Shown piece after piece: positions 15,902 through 24,327 of a stretch of DNA of 64,000 bases. Below the pieces are notes generated by a model. The model worked only from the letters and a program-made list of their open reading frames with translations. It had not been told where the DNA came from and did not search any database. Location: contig JAEZRE010000014.1 in assembly GCA_023412915.1 (NCBI GenBank), forward strand, positions 199,474-263,473. Reading direction: 5' to 3'. Within the stretch, counting starts at the first letter, position 1. Each line of letters begins with the position of its first letter. A program made the position numbers and the translations under genes. Origin of the DNA: Bacillota bacterium. GTDB taxonomy: Bacteria > Bacillota > Clostridia > Acetivibrionales > DTU013.

Positions 15902-17266
15902 TTATTTTATATTCGGCAGATTGGCAATACTCTTTCTGACATCCTCTTTCGAATAGTCCACGTCGATCATATTTCCGCTGAAATAGAGGTCGTACGAAGA
16001 CATATCGAAATATCCGTGTCCGCTCAGGTTGAAGAGTATAACCTTAGATTCGCCCGCTTCCTTGTATTTCAAAGCCTCGTCAATGGCGGCCCTGATGGCG
16101 TGGGAGGATTCCGGCGCCGGTACTATGCCTTCTGTACGTGCAAATAGGACTCCTGCGTCGAAGACCGACTTCTGGCCATACGACTGAGCTTCGATGATAC
16201 CATCATGATAAAGCTGGCTTACGATGGCGGAATCGCCGTGATATCTCAACCCGCCCGCATGGATGCCCTCCGGTGTGAAATCATGGCCGAGGGTATACAT
16301 CTTTGTAATAGGAGCAACCTTGGCAGTGTCGCCGTAATCATAAGCGAATACGCCTTTGGTAAGTGTGGGGCAGGCAGAAGGTTCCACTGCAACAGCTCTG
16401 ACCCTGGCTCCGTCGAATTTATCCTTGATGAATGGGAATGAAATGCCTGAGAAGTTAGAACCACCGCCGCAGCAGGCAAAAATTACATCGGGGTATTCAT
16501 CTATTTTCTGCATCTGAAGTTTTGCTTCCTGACCAATTATGGTCTGGTGGAGGCATACATGGTTCAGAACACTTCCGAGTGCGTAGTTGGTATCGTCGTG
16601 TGTCGCCGCATCCTCAACTGCCTCGCTGATGGCTATTCCAAGGCTTCCTGTCGAATCAGGGTCCCTTTCAAGTATCATCCTGCCCGAACTTGTCAGAGTG
16701 CTTGGGCTTGAATTGACAGTCGCTCCAAAGGTTTGCATGAATGAGCGCCTGTAGGGCTTTTGCTGATAGCTTACCTTGACCATGTAAACGGTGCAATCCA
16801 TGCCAAAATGACTGCAGGCCATGCTCAGAGCACTTCCCCACTGCCCCGCTCCCGTTTCGGTCGCAAGACGCTTGATGCCGGCTTTTTTATTGTAGTAAGC
16901 CTGCGCAAGCGCAGAATTCAGTTTATGGCTTCCTGTGGCGTTTACGCCCTCATACTTGTAATATATCCTCGCGGGTGTATCCAGCGCTTTCTCAAGGTTC
17001 CTTGCCCTGAACAGAGGCGTAGGCCGCCATTGCCTGTACATGTCCCTGACTTCGTCAGGTATTTCGATATATCTCTCCGCAGACATTTCCTGGGCTATAA
17101 GCGCATCAGGAAAAATGGCCTTCATTTCCTCAGGCTTCAGTGCTTCGCTTGTAAAAGGGCTGAAATACGGGGCGGGCTTGTTCGGCATGTCGGCAACAAT
17201 ATTGTACCAATGCCTCGGGATCTCGGATTCTTCCAATAGAACTTTAACGACATCATTTCTGCTCAT
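15902..17266 (-). CDS. trpB2: TrpB2-type tryptophan synthase beta chain (TrpB-like pyridoxal enzyme)
   Basis: A 454-residue pyridoxal-phosphate enzyme of the TrpB2 subgroup, which is longer than TrpB1 (about 400) and has an N-terminal extension. The cofactor lysine is in TGSHKLNSA (K115), the phosphate-binding loop is CGGGSN, and ETGAGQWGSALS follows. It should condense indole with serine; TrpB2 enzymes usually act without a tightly bound TrpA and may salvage indole. No other trp genes are nearby. ATG 17266 is preferred over TTG 17275 because GGAGAG lies 9 bases before it. It has its own promoter (17324-17350) and terminator (15829-15853). Confidence 0.93.
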   Translation of the reverse strand: MSRNDVVKVLLEESEIPRHWYNIVADMPNKPAPYFSPFTSEALKPEEMKAIFPDALIAQEMSAERYIEIPDEVRDMYRQWRPTPLFRARNLEKALDTPARIYYKYEGVNATGSHKLNSALAQAYYNKKAGIKRLATETGAGQWGSALSMACSHFGMDCTVYMVKVSYQQKPYRRSFMQTFGATVNSSPSTLTSSGRMILERDPDSTGSLGIAISEAVEDAATHDDTNYALGSVLNHVCLHQTIIGQEAKLQMQKIDEYPDVIFACCGGGSNFSGISFPFIKDKFDGARVRAVAVEPSACPTLTKGVFAYDYGDTAKVAPITKMYTLGHDFTPEGIHAGGLRYHGDSAIVSQLYHDGIIEAQSYGQKSVFDAGVLFARTEGIVPAPESSHAIRAAIDEALKYKEAGESKVILFNLSGHGYFDMSSYDLYFSGNMIDVDYSKEDVRKSIANLPNIK

Positions 17267-17323
17267 GATTCTCAACTCTCCTCATCTTATCTATTCTGAC
17301 CTGTTCTAATCTCTTTTTAATAT

Positions 17324-17350
17324 ATTATAATATTATTTAATCATTTGCAA
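17324..17350 (-). promoter_or_regulatory. Probable trpB2 promoter
   Basis: On the minus strand TTGCAA (17350-17345) and TATAAT (17329-17324) are separated by 15 bases, a little short. The first 12 bases, TTGCAAATGATT, are identical to the start of the RNase J promoter at 63808. Confidence 0.5.
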
Positions 17351-17424
17351 GTAAATAATGGCAGTTATCAAGCGGATATATTCATATTTATCAGGTTACC
17401 TTCGTCCTTCATTCAACCCGCCTG

Positions 17425-18708
17425 TCAATTGCCGGTCTCACCGTTGTCCGCTTCATTATCTCCGGTTTTGACGGTATCGTTCCCATTCCCGCCTGACTTA
17501 TCCTTTTTCGTACCATAGCGCTTGATACTCAGGTCGACGCCTTTTGAACGCGCGAACCCGATCATATCGTTCAGCATGGCTTCATTTGCGTCGGACAGTT
17601 TGTTTTGCGGAATAACGAGCAATACTTCCCTGCTTTTAATAGATTCATTCTTTATAACTATCCCTTCGTTGCCCCAGGGTTTTTCCTGCCCCTTGTATTT
17701 GGCGAGCTCGTTTATATAGCCCTTTAACGTCTTCTCGGCATTATCGCCGGTTTGATAGCCCGCTGCCGTAAGATCCATGCTTTTAATCATTACCGCCTTC
17801 CCATTTTTAAATGCCGAGATGACCGGAAAGCTGTCCGGCAGGTTCGCACCAAACAGCCTTCTTATTTTGAGCCCGCGCTGAAAATTGCTCAGAGACCAAA
17901 TATCCTCCGTATCATCCCTGGACGAGCCATCCAGGACTCCGCTGCTGTCATCTCCGCCAAGCCATGCCTTTGCCCGCGATCGCTGCACTATTTCAAGATC
18001 GGGCATGAAGCTTAGGGGCAGGATCAGATTGACTCTGTACTTTACTACTATATCTATATATTCCTCACTGTCCGCTAAAAACGAAGAGCCGCTGAAATCA
18101 AGTCCCCCAAAGCCATTTTCGATATTGAGTACTTTGAGTCTCTGATCGACATTCTCCATACTGCCGGTCACCAGATACTTTTTCATATAAAGCTTCACAA
18201 CAGGCGTAAAAAGCTGTGTCTTGGCGTCATTGACATAACCGGCGGCTATATAACAGGCAATGGCCTTTAGCTCGTCCAAAGGATCGGCTGCCGCAGCATC
18301 GGCCTGCTCGAGCAGCTTCTTGAAATTATCTCCGGCTTTGTCAAGCGCGTCGATACCGTCCGTCAAGCTTCCCGAGTCCTGCCCTGCGCCTGCTCCAACC
18401 GAGCTCAAAGAATCATAGCTTTCAAAGACGCTGTTTATCTGGTTTTTGAACAGCTCCGACCTGTTATTGATATTATCGCGTACCGTATCATGAATATCTC
18501 TGATCCCGCTGATGTGGTAAACATAACCTGCGGACGCTATTTCGGATGCGGTCTCATCAAGCGCATGCTGGATCAGTTCGTAAGTGCATACCGTTTTTAC
18601 AAGGAAAAGGATCGTGAAAAAGGCACATAAAAGGACAGGCATCACCAAAGCCGCTTCTACGGTCAAAGCGCCTTTCCTTTCCTTTAGCTTCGATTTCTCC
18701 GCGGCCAT
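17425..18708 (-). CDS. TadE-like pseudopilin-type protein (third gene of orphan Tad-like set)
   Basis: A 427-residue protein with a pilin-like N-terminus: basic lead (KSKLKERKG), then ALTVEAALVMPVLLCAFFTILFLV, with the TVEAA signature of TadE/TadG proteins; cleavage or anchoring would leave most of the chain outside. A long helical region (about residues 75-140) and a beta-rich C-terminal half follow, ending in an Asn/Gly/Lys-rich tail. It starts at ATG 18708 with TAGGAGG upstream, 11 bases after the stop of the 829-residue protein. Two other genes here share the pilin-like start, but no ATPase, prepilin peptidase or platform protein is present in the window. Function unknown. Confidence 0.72.
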   Translation of the reverse strand: MAAEKSKLKERKGALTVEAALVMPVLLCAFFTILFLVKTVCTYELIQHALDETASEIASAGYVYHISGIRDIHDTVRDNINNRSELFKNQINSVFESYDSLSSVGAGAGQDSGSLTDGIDALDKAGDNFKKLLEQADAAAADPLDELKAIACYIAAGYVNDAKTQLFTPVVKLYMKKYLVTGSMENVDQRLKVLNIENGFGGLDFSGSSFLADSEEYIDIVVKYRVNLILPLSFMPDLEIVQRSRAKAWLGGDDSSGVLDGSSRDDTEDIWSLSNFQRGLKIRRLFGANLPDSFPVISAFKNGKAVMIKSMDLTAAGYQTGDNAEKTLKGYINELAKYKGQEKPWGNEGIVIKNESIKSREVLLVIPQNKLSDANEAMLNDMIGFARSKGVDLSIKRYGTKKDKSGGNGNDTVKTGDNEADNGETGN

Positions 18709-18719
18709 CGTAATTCCTC

Positions 18720-21209
18720 CTAATACCCTTCGTATACAAGCACCTTGAAGAGATATCTTCCGTCGGCAGTCTTCAGCGTTTTACTGATAAATGGGCGCGT
18801 AATGAACAGGTACTTCATCGATACTTCGGCCTCCACGCGCACGTACGTCGAACTGTCCGCCATCCTGAAACCGCCGCTGCTTTTTTCGAGGTTAAGCTGT
18901 ATCAGGTCTTCGATCCTGTCTAGCTTTTTATCCTCGTCCACTGTGAGCAGGAATAGTCTTAAATAATCATGATAATTGAAATACAGCCGTTTATCGGTAT
19001 TGGGCACGGTTTGTGCAGGAATGCCAATGTCAAGCTTCCAGTCGCCTTTCATTTTGTAGATCGGGACCGATTCGCCCTGCATCAGGTCAGTAAGATCTAT
19101 TATTGCCTCGCCCATGCCCCAGCCGCACATTATAAGGTTCGACAGTATGGGTATGCCGGCCCCTCCGGTCCACCAACCTGCGACTGCCGTGGCAACGCCG
19201 GTTGCCATCGATTTCTTTTTGGGGTCGGTATATACATGGAGCGTATCGAGCCCGAACCTGACAAGCAGCACCTCACCTTTCGTCAATATGCCGTTGAGCT
19301 TTTGCGAGGGCTGCCCATGCAGTACATACTCGACTTCACCGTCATAAAAGGTGTCGGTTTTACTTTTCTCTGTTCCGTGAAGATTCGTATCCTTTTCAGT
19401 CCTACTCCCGCTCCTCAATTCTGGAACGGCGTTTTTGAAGCTGCCCATTATGTATTCATTTATATAGATATTATCCCTTAAGGCTTTAAGGTCGTCGCCC
19501 ATCCTTCTTCCGATGTCCGAGACAAAACCGAGCACATTTTCCTGGAACATTCCGTCCTCGTCATAAAGATCCGCTTCATCACCGACATTCTCCAGGCTCC
19601 CGCCGTATTCCACCGAGCCCTCTGAGGCCTCCGGAGCTGTGCTGTCTTTCTCACTTAGTCCAAGCAACTCCTCATCTTCCTTATCGAAATTCGGAGTCGG
19701 TTTTTTGGTAACCGATGGAAGGTCGTTTCTTAGTATCCCGGCTGTTTCATAATTGACATCCTGCAGGAGCTTCTCGGAAATGAATTTCTTTACGGCATCC
19801 GCCTTACCTTCTCTTGGATCTTCCTTATTTCCTTCTTTAACCGGCCTTGAATAATCATATGCAACCCTGCAATAACCTTTTATCGTATCGAGCAAGCCGG
19901 AGGGCAGGCTTACATTGCCTATATATCCCGCCCCTTGTCTGGCGGAATCAAGCTGTGATGCCACATCCTTCAGGAGCGAACTGTTGGATCTCACGTTTTC
20001 AAGTATTTCCGCCGCCTTCTGTCCGTCCAGTATCAATTGCTTGAGCCCATCCAGCTCACTCTGCGTCTGATCCCTGAAATCGGCGGAAAAAGCCCCGGCT
20101 TCACCGGTAAAGTTTTCGCTGAGATATCCTTCGAGGCCCTTTATGGCTTCCTGCGCTTTCCTGCCCTTCTCCGCTATTGCTTCCACCTCTTTGACCGCGT
20201 CCTCGTTTTTCCCTATAAAGTCCTGTGTCAGTGAATAGCGCAATTCATCAAACACGCTGCTCATGTCGTCCTCAGTATCGTCAATGGTGTCTTCGAGCGA
20301 CGAACGTTCGTCCATCAGACTGCTCAGCGCGCTTTCCAGCGAATCGAGTTCGCTGCCGGAATCCGTTCCGGAGCTGCCGTCCGGGGAGCCTGCATCTCCG
20401 GTACCGCTTCCCGTTGCATTCCCTCCGCTTCCTCCCGTCTCCGACCCTGAATTGCCGCTTTCCGAGGCGGTGCTTTCCAGTTGTGATATCTGAGACTCAA
20501 GCTCACTGATACTGCTATCTACCGAACTCAGGCTTTCCTTTGCCGATGCCAGGGCTTCCTTAAGCGAATTGAAGCTTTTGAAGGCCGACTCCCAGCTGCC
20601 GTTCATATTGAAGCCGTTTATGAACTTCTCCGCACTGCTTCCCAAGCCGTCGACCAGCTTCTTCAGCTTCTGCTGCGACTTATCCATCCTGCCCAGCAGT
20701 TTGTCTATTCCTACCTTTTGCTTGTACGCCCCGGACATTTTCCCCGCATCCTTCACTGCGGAGATTTTTTCGACAAAGCCTTCGACCAATTCCGCCGGCG
20801 CTCTGTACTTCATATATTCCAGTATCTGCTTCTTTGTGACGTCGTTTTCACTTAGGTTGAATACGGGAGTAACGCTTATATTCTCGATCCTGAAACCGAA
20901 AAGGTCCGCGCTGCCCTTGTAGAAATCCTCTCCCGCAGGTATCGATAGATTGCAGGCCAGGTTTTCCTGGAAACTGTCCTCCAGACCGGCCTGATCCTTT
21001 ACATTTACCGCAAATATTCCATAATCATCCTTCAGCCTGCTGCCGTAATCGGCGAGCAGCGACTTTGCCGCCGTATCTACAGCCCTTTTTACTATCGCCT
21101 TCCCGGCGCTGACCCTCGATACGTCTACAAGCACTCCTGCCAGTATCAGAAGCGCCGGAAGCAAAATGGCGGCAAATACGGTGATCTGGCCCGACGCTTT
21201 GCTTTTCAA
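18720..21209 (-). CDS. TadG-like / DUF5702-like large surface protein
   Basis: An 829-residue protein with the TadG-type N-terminus SGQITVFAAILLPALLILAGVLVDVSR followed by AVDTAAKSLLADYGSRLKDDYGIFAVN, a pattern seen in DUF5702 proteins of Clostridia. The middle has coiled-coil stretches (SLSSVDSSISELESQISQLES and SALSSLMDERSSLEDTIDD) flanking a Gly/Ser-rich linker; further on there is a hydrophobic glycine-rich segment (ATGVATAVAGWWTGGAGIPI) and a folded C-terminal region. The start appears to be TTG 21209, with GGGGGG eight bases upstream; no ATG fits. It lies between the two TadE-like genes, spaced 11 and 18 bases, so the three are one operon. Confidence 0.75.
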   Translation of the reverse strand: MKSKASGQITVFAAILLPALLILAGVLVDVSRVSAGKAIVKRAVDTAAKSLLADYGSRLKDDYGIFAVNVKDQAGLEDSFQENLACNLSIPAGEDFYKGSADLFGFRIENISVTPVFNLSENDVTKKQILEYMKYRAPAELVEGFVEKISAVKDAGKMSGAYKQKVGIDKLLGRMDKSQQKLKKLVDGLGSSAEKFINGFNMNGSWESAFKSFNSLKEALASAKESLSSVDSSISELESQISQLESTASESGNSGSETGGSGGNATGSGTGDAGSPDGSSGTDSGSELDSLESALSSLMDERSSLEDTIDDTEDDMSSVFDELRYSLTQDFIGKNEDAVKEVEAIAEKGRKAQEAIKGLEGYLSENFTGEAGAFSADFRDQTQSELDGLKQLILDGQKAAEILENVRSNSSLLKDVASQLDSARQGAGYIGNVSLPSGLLDTIKGYCRVAYDYSRPVKEGNKEDPREGKADAVKKFISEKLLQDVNYETAGILRNDLPSVTKKPTPNFDKEDEELLGLSEKDSTAPEASEGSVEYGGSLENVGDEADLYDEDGMFQENVLGFVSDIGRRMGDDLKALRDNIYINEYIMGSFKNAVPELRSGSRTEKDTNLHGTEKSKTDTFYDGEVEYVLHGQPSQKLNGILTKGEVLLVRFGLDTLHVYTDPKKKSMATGVATAVAGWWTGGAGIPILSNLIMCGWGMGEAIIDLTDLMQGESVPIYKMKGDWKLDIGIPAQTVPNTDKRLYFNYHDYLRLFLLTVDEDKKLDRIEDLIQLNLEKSSGGFRMADSSTYVRVEAEVSMKYLFITRPFISKTLKTADGRYLFKVLVYEGY

Positions 21210-21227
21210 ATCATGATCCCCCCAATA

Positions 21228-21881
21228 CTATTCTAAAAATTCGGAAAGCTTGTCCTTCATTTCCTTCATAGCATTTCTCGTCTTCTCAGCAAGGTTCTTC
21301 AAACCGGGGAACTTGTTTTCCACCTTTTTTTCAACATCGATTATGAAATCGGTCGTCCGGATCAATTCGGCAGGCTCGTCAACCGAGGAAACAGCCACAG
21401 CCGTAATGTCGATGGTTTCACTTTGTCCAAGAAACCCGCTTAAGCGTCCCAAAGGATTTTCGTAACTTTTACTGACGCTTACGACCAGTTTTTTATAAAT
21501 GACATAATCCTTCAATTCGGCCGAAACGGAGGTATTGACCGGCTTTAGCAATTCATTGCGCGCTGCGAGCTTCAGTGCGTATTCTTCAACATCGCCGAGC
21601 CTGCCTTCCTTTCCGCCGTCAAAAAGCCTTCTATATAGTTTGGGATTTTTGATATCTTCAACGCCCGGTTTCCCTTCAAAAGGCAAATCCGTGCCTGAAG
21701 ACCAGGCCAGAGCGCCCGCCTCCGCCGCACTTTCCGCAGCCGACTGGATAGCCGCCTTCTGCTGCAGCAGCAGCCCCATATAAGCAACTGCGGCTATGCA
21801 AAGTATTATTACCGGTACGATGATCGACGCCTCGACAGTAATACTCCCTCTGTTTTTCGCACTTTCGACAATGCCCTGCAT
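21228..21881 (-). CDS. TadE-like pseudopilin-type protein (first gene of orphan Tad-like set)
   Basis: A 217-residue protein with a pilin-like N-terminus: KNRGSITVEASIIVPVIILCIAAVAYMGLLL, i.e. the G-x-x-TVEAS motif of TadE pseudopilins, then an outside domain and an amphipathic C-terminal helix (EKKVENKFPGLKNLAEKTRNAMKEMKDKLSEFLE). TadE proteins are minor pilins of Flp/Tad pili; other relatives in Gram-positive bacteria are simply surface-anchored. ATG 21881 has GGAG 9-10 bases upstream. It is the promoter-proximal gene of the three-gene minus-strand set. The 100-base gap to the radical SAM gene upstream is AT-rich and could hold its promoter. Confidence 0.78.
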   Translation of the reverse strand: MQGIVESAKNRGSITVEASIIVPVIILCIAAVAYMGLLLQQKAAIQSAAESAAEAGALAWSSGTDLPFEGKPGVEDIKNPKLYRRLFDGGKEGRLGDVEEYALKLAARNELLKPVNTSVSAELKDYVIYKKLVVSVSKSYENPLGRLSGFLGQSETIDITAVAVSSVDEPAELIRTTDFIIDVEKKVENKFPGLKNLAEKTRNAMKEMKDKLSEFLE

Positions 21882-21981
21882 TTATTCAATCTCCATATAT
21901 TTGTATATAATACCATATTTATACATAACATCGCCATTATACACCAATATTTGGAAAATAAAAAGAAAATAATGAAGAAAA

Positions 21982-24282
21982 TTATAAAATATCGCTTTGA
22001 CTTTGCGAAAGCCTTATGTCTGTAAGATAAAAAGGATATCTCCCCGTGATTTTATCACGGGAAATATAGTTGAAAATAAATACTGTATCTTCGTCGCGAT
22101 CATATGAAACAGCGCTTATCCGGCCTGCGCCATCCGACAGCGTGTAGATGCCGTCCCTGCCGCGCTGCAAGGTCTGATTGGACTTCGCGATATGAAGGAC
22201 TTCGAAATGAACCTTTTTGATCGATTGTTTTGGCGTCATGCCTGCTACTTCAGGAATCAAGGCTTCAATTCTCCCGCTATCCCGCAGGAATTCAAAACAC
22301 CTGTCCTGTAATACCGCGCTTCCCCTGCCCTCAAAAAACGCAGGCAGCGAGCCGGTATTGTCGGATGTGAGGAAATCCAGCCGCAGAAGCTCGCGGAACA
22401 TATTCCGCCCGCTTTCGTTCAGCTTGTTAGAGGCAAACCTGTCAAGCACCGCATAATATTCACGAAGCGCTGCAGGTTTAGCCAGAAAACCATTTTTCAC
22501 ATAAAATTCAAGGAAGCCTTCAAAAAAGGCAAACGGAGAACCGAAGCCCATTTTTATCAGATATTCGAGAGAATAGGCAAAGCGTCCGCTGTTGTAGTAT
22601 TTGTCCACAAGACCGGCAATGCCTTTCAACGTCGTCAGTTCTTCATAATTTATATATTCGCCCGAGAGTATTTCATAGGGTGGCAATTCACGATACAGAT
22701 ATCCCCCGAAATAATCCGCGCTTCCGTTTGTACGGTAATTTGCGCTTCCGTTTGTACGGTAATTCGTGCCCGCGTTTGCATGGTGATTTGCGCGACGGTT
22801 TGCTCCGGCCTCCGAGCCTGAACCTGCGTCCGGCCTTTGATCCGCTTCCCGGCGCAGACGCGTTCCCTTGAGAAATTTCAGGAAGCCAAGCTGAAGCTGA
22901 TGAGGGCCGGCGGAATACACACTGTCGAAAGAGCGGGCGAACGAGCCGTAATCCTCATACGGAAGTCCCGCGATCAGATCTGCATGGATATGTATGCTTC
23001 CGGCAGCCGAGAGTCTTTTTATGTTTTGCAGCAGCCTTGCCGTATCTGTTTTTCTGCATACTGCCGCCAGTGCCTTTTCGTTCGTGGACTGCACGCCTGC
23101 CTCTATTTGTATGAGGCCCCTGGGTGCGTTTTCAAGGATTGACATGATTTCCTCGTCAAAAAGGTCCGCTCCGACTTCAAAGTGGAAATTGCAGCCGGAC
23201 GAGCCGTAGCTTCCGGTTATATGCTTCAGCAGCAGCACGGCTCTTTCCCTGTTTGCATTGAAGGTCCTGTCGACGAATTTTATCTGTGAAACTCCCGAGC
23301 CGACAAGCTTCTCCAGATCGGAAAATATGCGCCCGGGTGAAAAAGTCCTGACTCCTTCCGAAGCTGAGGAAAGGCAGTAGCTGCAGGAAAAAGGGCAGCC
23401 TCTCGAAGCCTCGAAATAGGCGATCTTATTTTTGAGCGAAGCAAGCATTTCGTCAGTATACGGCGACGGTATTCCATCCAGGTCCTTCACGAATGCGGGA
23501 GACATGCTTACGATCCCGGAAGCCGACCTGAAGGAGAGCCCTTCTATCGAAGTGAGCCCGTCTATCGAAGCGAGCCCCACTATCGAAGCGAGCCCGTCTA
23601 TTGAAGCGAGCCCCTCTATTGAAGCGTGCCCGTCTATCGAAGTAAGCCCGTCTATCGCCACAAGCCCGTCTATCGAAGCAAGCCCGTCTATTGAAGCAAG
23701 CCCGTCTATCGAAGTAAGCCCGTCTATCGAAGCAAGCCCGTCTATCGAAGCAAGCCCGTCTATCGAAGCAAGCCCCTCTATCGAAGTGAGCCCCACTGAT
23801 GGCACAAACCTTGCTTTATCCGCCCAAGCTGTGGCTGAATCGCCTACCGGCCCTGACTCATGCCTGCTATAGGAGCTATCCGCCGTAAATCTGCCGCCGG
23901 CCAAACAGGCTAATAGCTGCGGGAACGACCTTTCTCCCTCTCCCGCCAGGATAAAATCTACCTGTTCGTGCTTTTTCAGCAATTCTGCCGCATCGTAAGA
24001 TACCTCTGGGCCGCCGAGGACGATTATCGACCGCGGCAGCAGCTTCTTCAGGTCCGAAGCAAGCTCGAGCACCGGACCGATATTCCATATATAGCAGGAA
24101 AAGGCCGTTACATCTGGCTTGTACCGATAGATATCAGCCAGAATATCCTCGGCGTATTCATTTATAGTATGTTCCAATATATGGACCGTCCCGCACTCAG
24201 GTCCGCATGAAGCTTTAAGATACCAGGGTGCTAGAGCGGAATGGATATATTTTGAATTCAGAGCAACTATCAGTGTTCTCAT
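21982..24282 (-). CDS. B12-binding-domain radical SAM protein (DUF4080 type) with ASIDGL repeat insert
   Basis: A 766-residue protein. Residues 1-130 form a cobalamin-binding-like domain (ALNSKYIHSALAPWYLK; FSCYIWNIGPVLELASDLKK; VLGGPEVSYD), then a radical SAM domain with the cluster motif CPFSCSYC (C296, C300, C303) and a DUF4080-type C-terminal domain. Such proteins use S-adenosylmethionine radicals, substrate unknown. Between the two domains residues 166-249 are fourteen copies of the hexapeptide (A/T)SIDGL; a second insert near residues 490-525 repeats NYRTNGSA. Both are absent from the conserved core of the family. The gene is alone on the minus strand, 45 bases downstream of dacF. Confidence 0.88.
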   Translation of the reverse strand: MRTLIVALNSKYIHSALAPWYLKASCGPECGTVHILEHTINEYAEDILADIYRYKPDVTAFSCYIWNIGPVLELASDLKKLLPRSIIVLGGPEVSYDAAELLKKHEQVDFILAGEGERSFPQLLACLAGGRFTADSSYSRHESGPVGDSATAWADKARFVPSVGLTSIEGLASIDGLASIDGLASIDGLTSIDGLASIDGLASIDGLVAIDGLTSIDGHASIEGLASIDGLASIVGLASIDGLTSIEGLSFRSASGIVSMSPAFVKDLDGIPSPYTDEMLASLKNKIAYFEASRGCPFSCSYCLSSASEGVRTFSPGRIFSDLEKLVGSGVSQIKFVDRTFNANRERAVLLLKHITGSYGSSGCNFHFEVGADLFDEEIMSILENAPRGLIQIEAGVQSTNEKALAAVCRKTDTARLLQNIKRLSAAGSIHIHADLIAGLPYEDYGSFARSFDSVYSAGPHQLQLGFLKFLKGTRLRREADQRPDAGSGSEAGANRRANHHANAGTNYRTNGSANYRTNGSADYFGGYLYRELPPYEILSGEYINYEELTTLKGIAGLVDKYYNSGRFAYSLEYLIKMGFGSPFAFFEGFLEFYVKNGFLAKPAALREYYAVLDRFASNKLNESGRNMFRELLRLDFLTSDNTGSLPAFFEGRGSAVLQDRCFEFLRDSGRIEALIPEVAGMTPKQSIKKVHFEVLHIAKSNQTLQRGRDGIYTLSDGAGRISAVSYDRDEDTVFIFNYISRDKITGRYPFYLTDIRLSQSQSDIL
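22715..22815 (-). repeat. 24-bp repeats inside the radical SAM gene
   Basis: Two exact and one or two degenerate copies of a 24-base unit (plus-strand core CGCTTCCGTTTGTACGGTAA) encode NYRTNGSA/NYRTNGSA in frame, flanked by an ANHHANAGT stretch. They lie in a loop late in the radical SAM region. Confidence 0.75.
23536..23787 (-). repeat. 18-bp minisatellite, 14 in-frame copies, inside the radical SAM gene
   Basis: 252 bases = 14 units of 18, plus-strand consensus GCAAGCCCGTCTATCGAA, encoding (A/T)SIDGL on the minus strand. Units differ at few positions (A/G in the third base, GAT/GAA for D/E, one V, one H), and blocks of three or four neighbouring units are identical, as expected from recent slippage or unequal exchange. 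All units keep the frame. Confidence 0.95.
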
Positions 24283-24327
24283 AATACCCCCGTAATGAGG
24301 CTATTATATATGACCTCCGGGCCATAT

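Noticed and set aside
23536..23787. CRISPR array at the regular repeats
   Set aside because: The units are 18 bases with no spacers between them, remain in frame with the radical SAM gene for 14 copies and have no cas genes nearby; this is a coding minisatellite.
23432..23872. Plus-strand open reading frame of about 146 codons over the repeats (PSIEASPSIE)
   Set aside because: It is the antisense shadow of the repeat in the radical SAM gene; the minus-strand gene has the conserved domains on both sides of the repeat.
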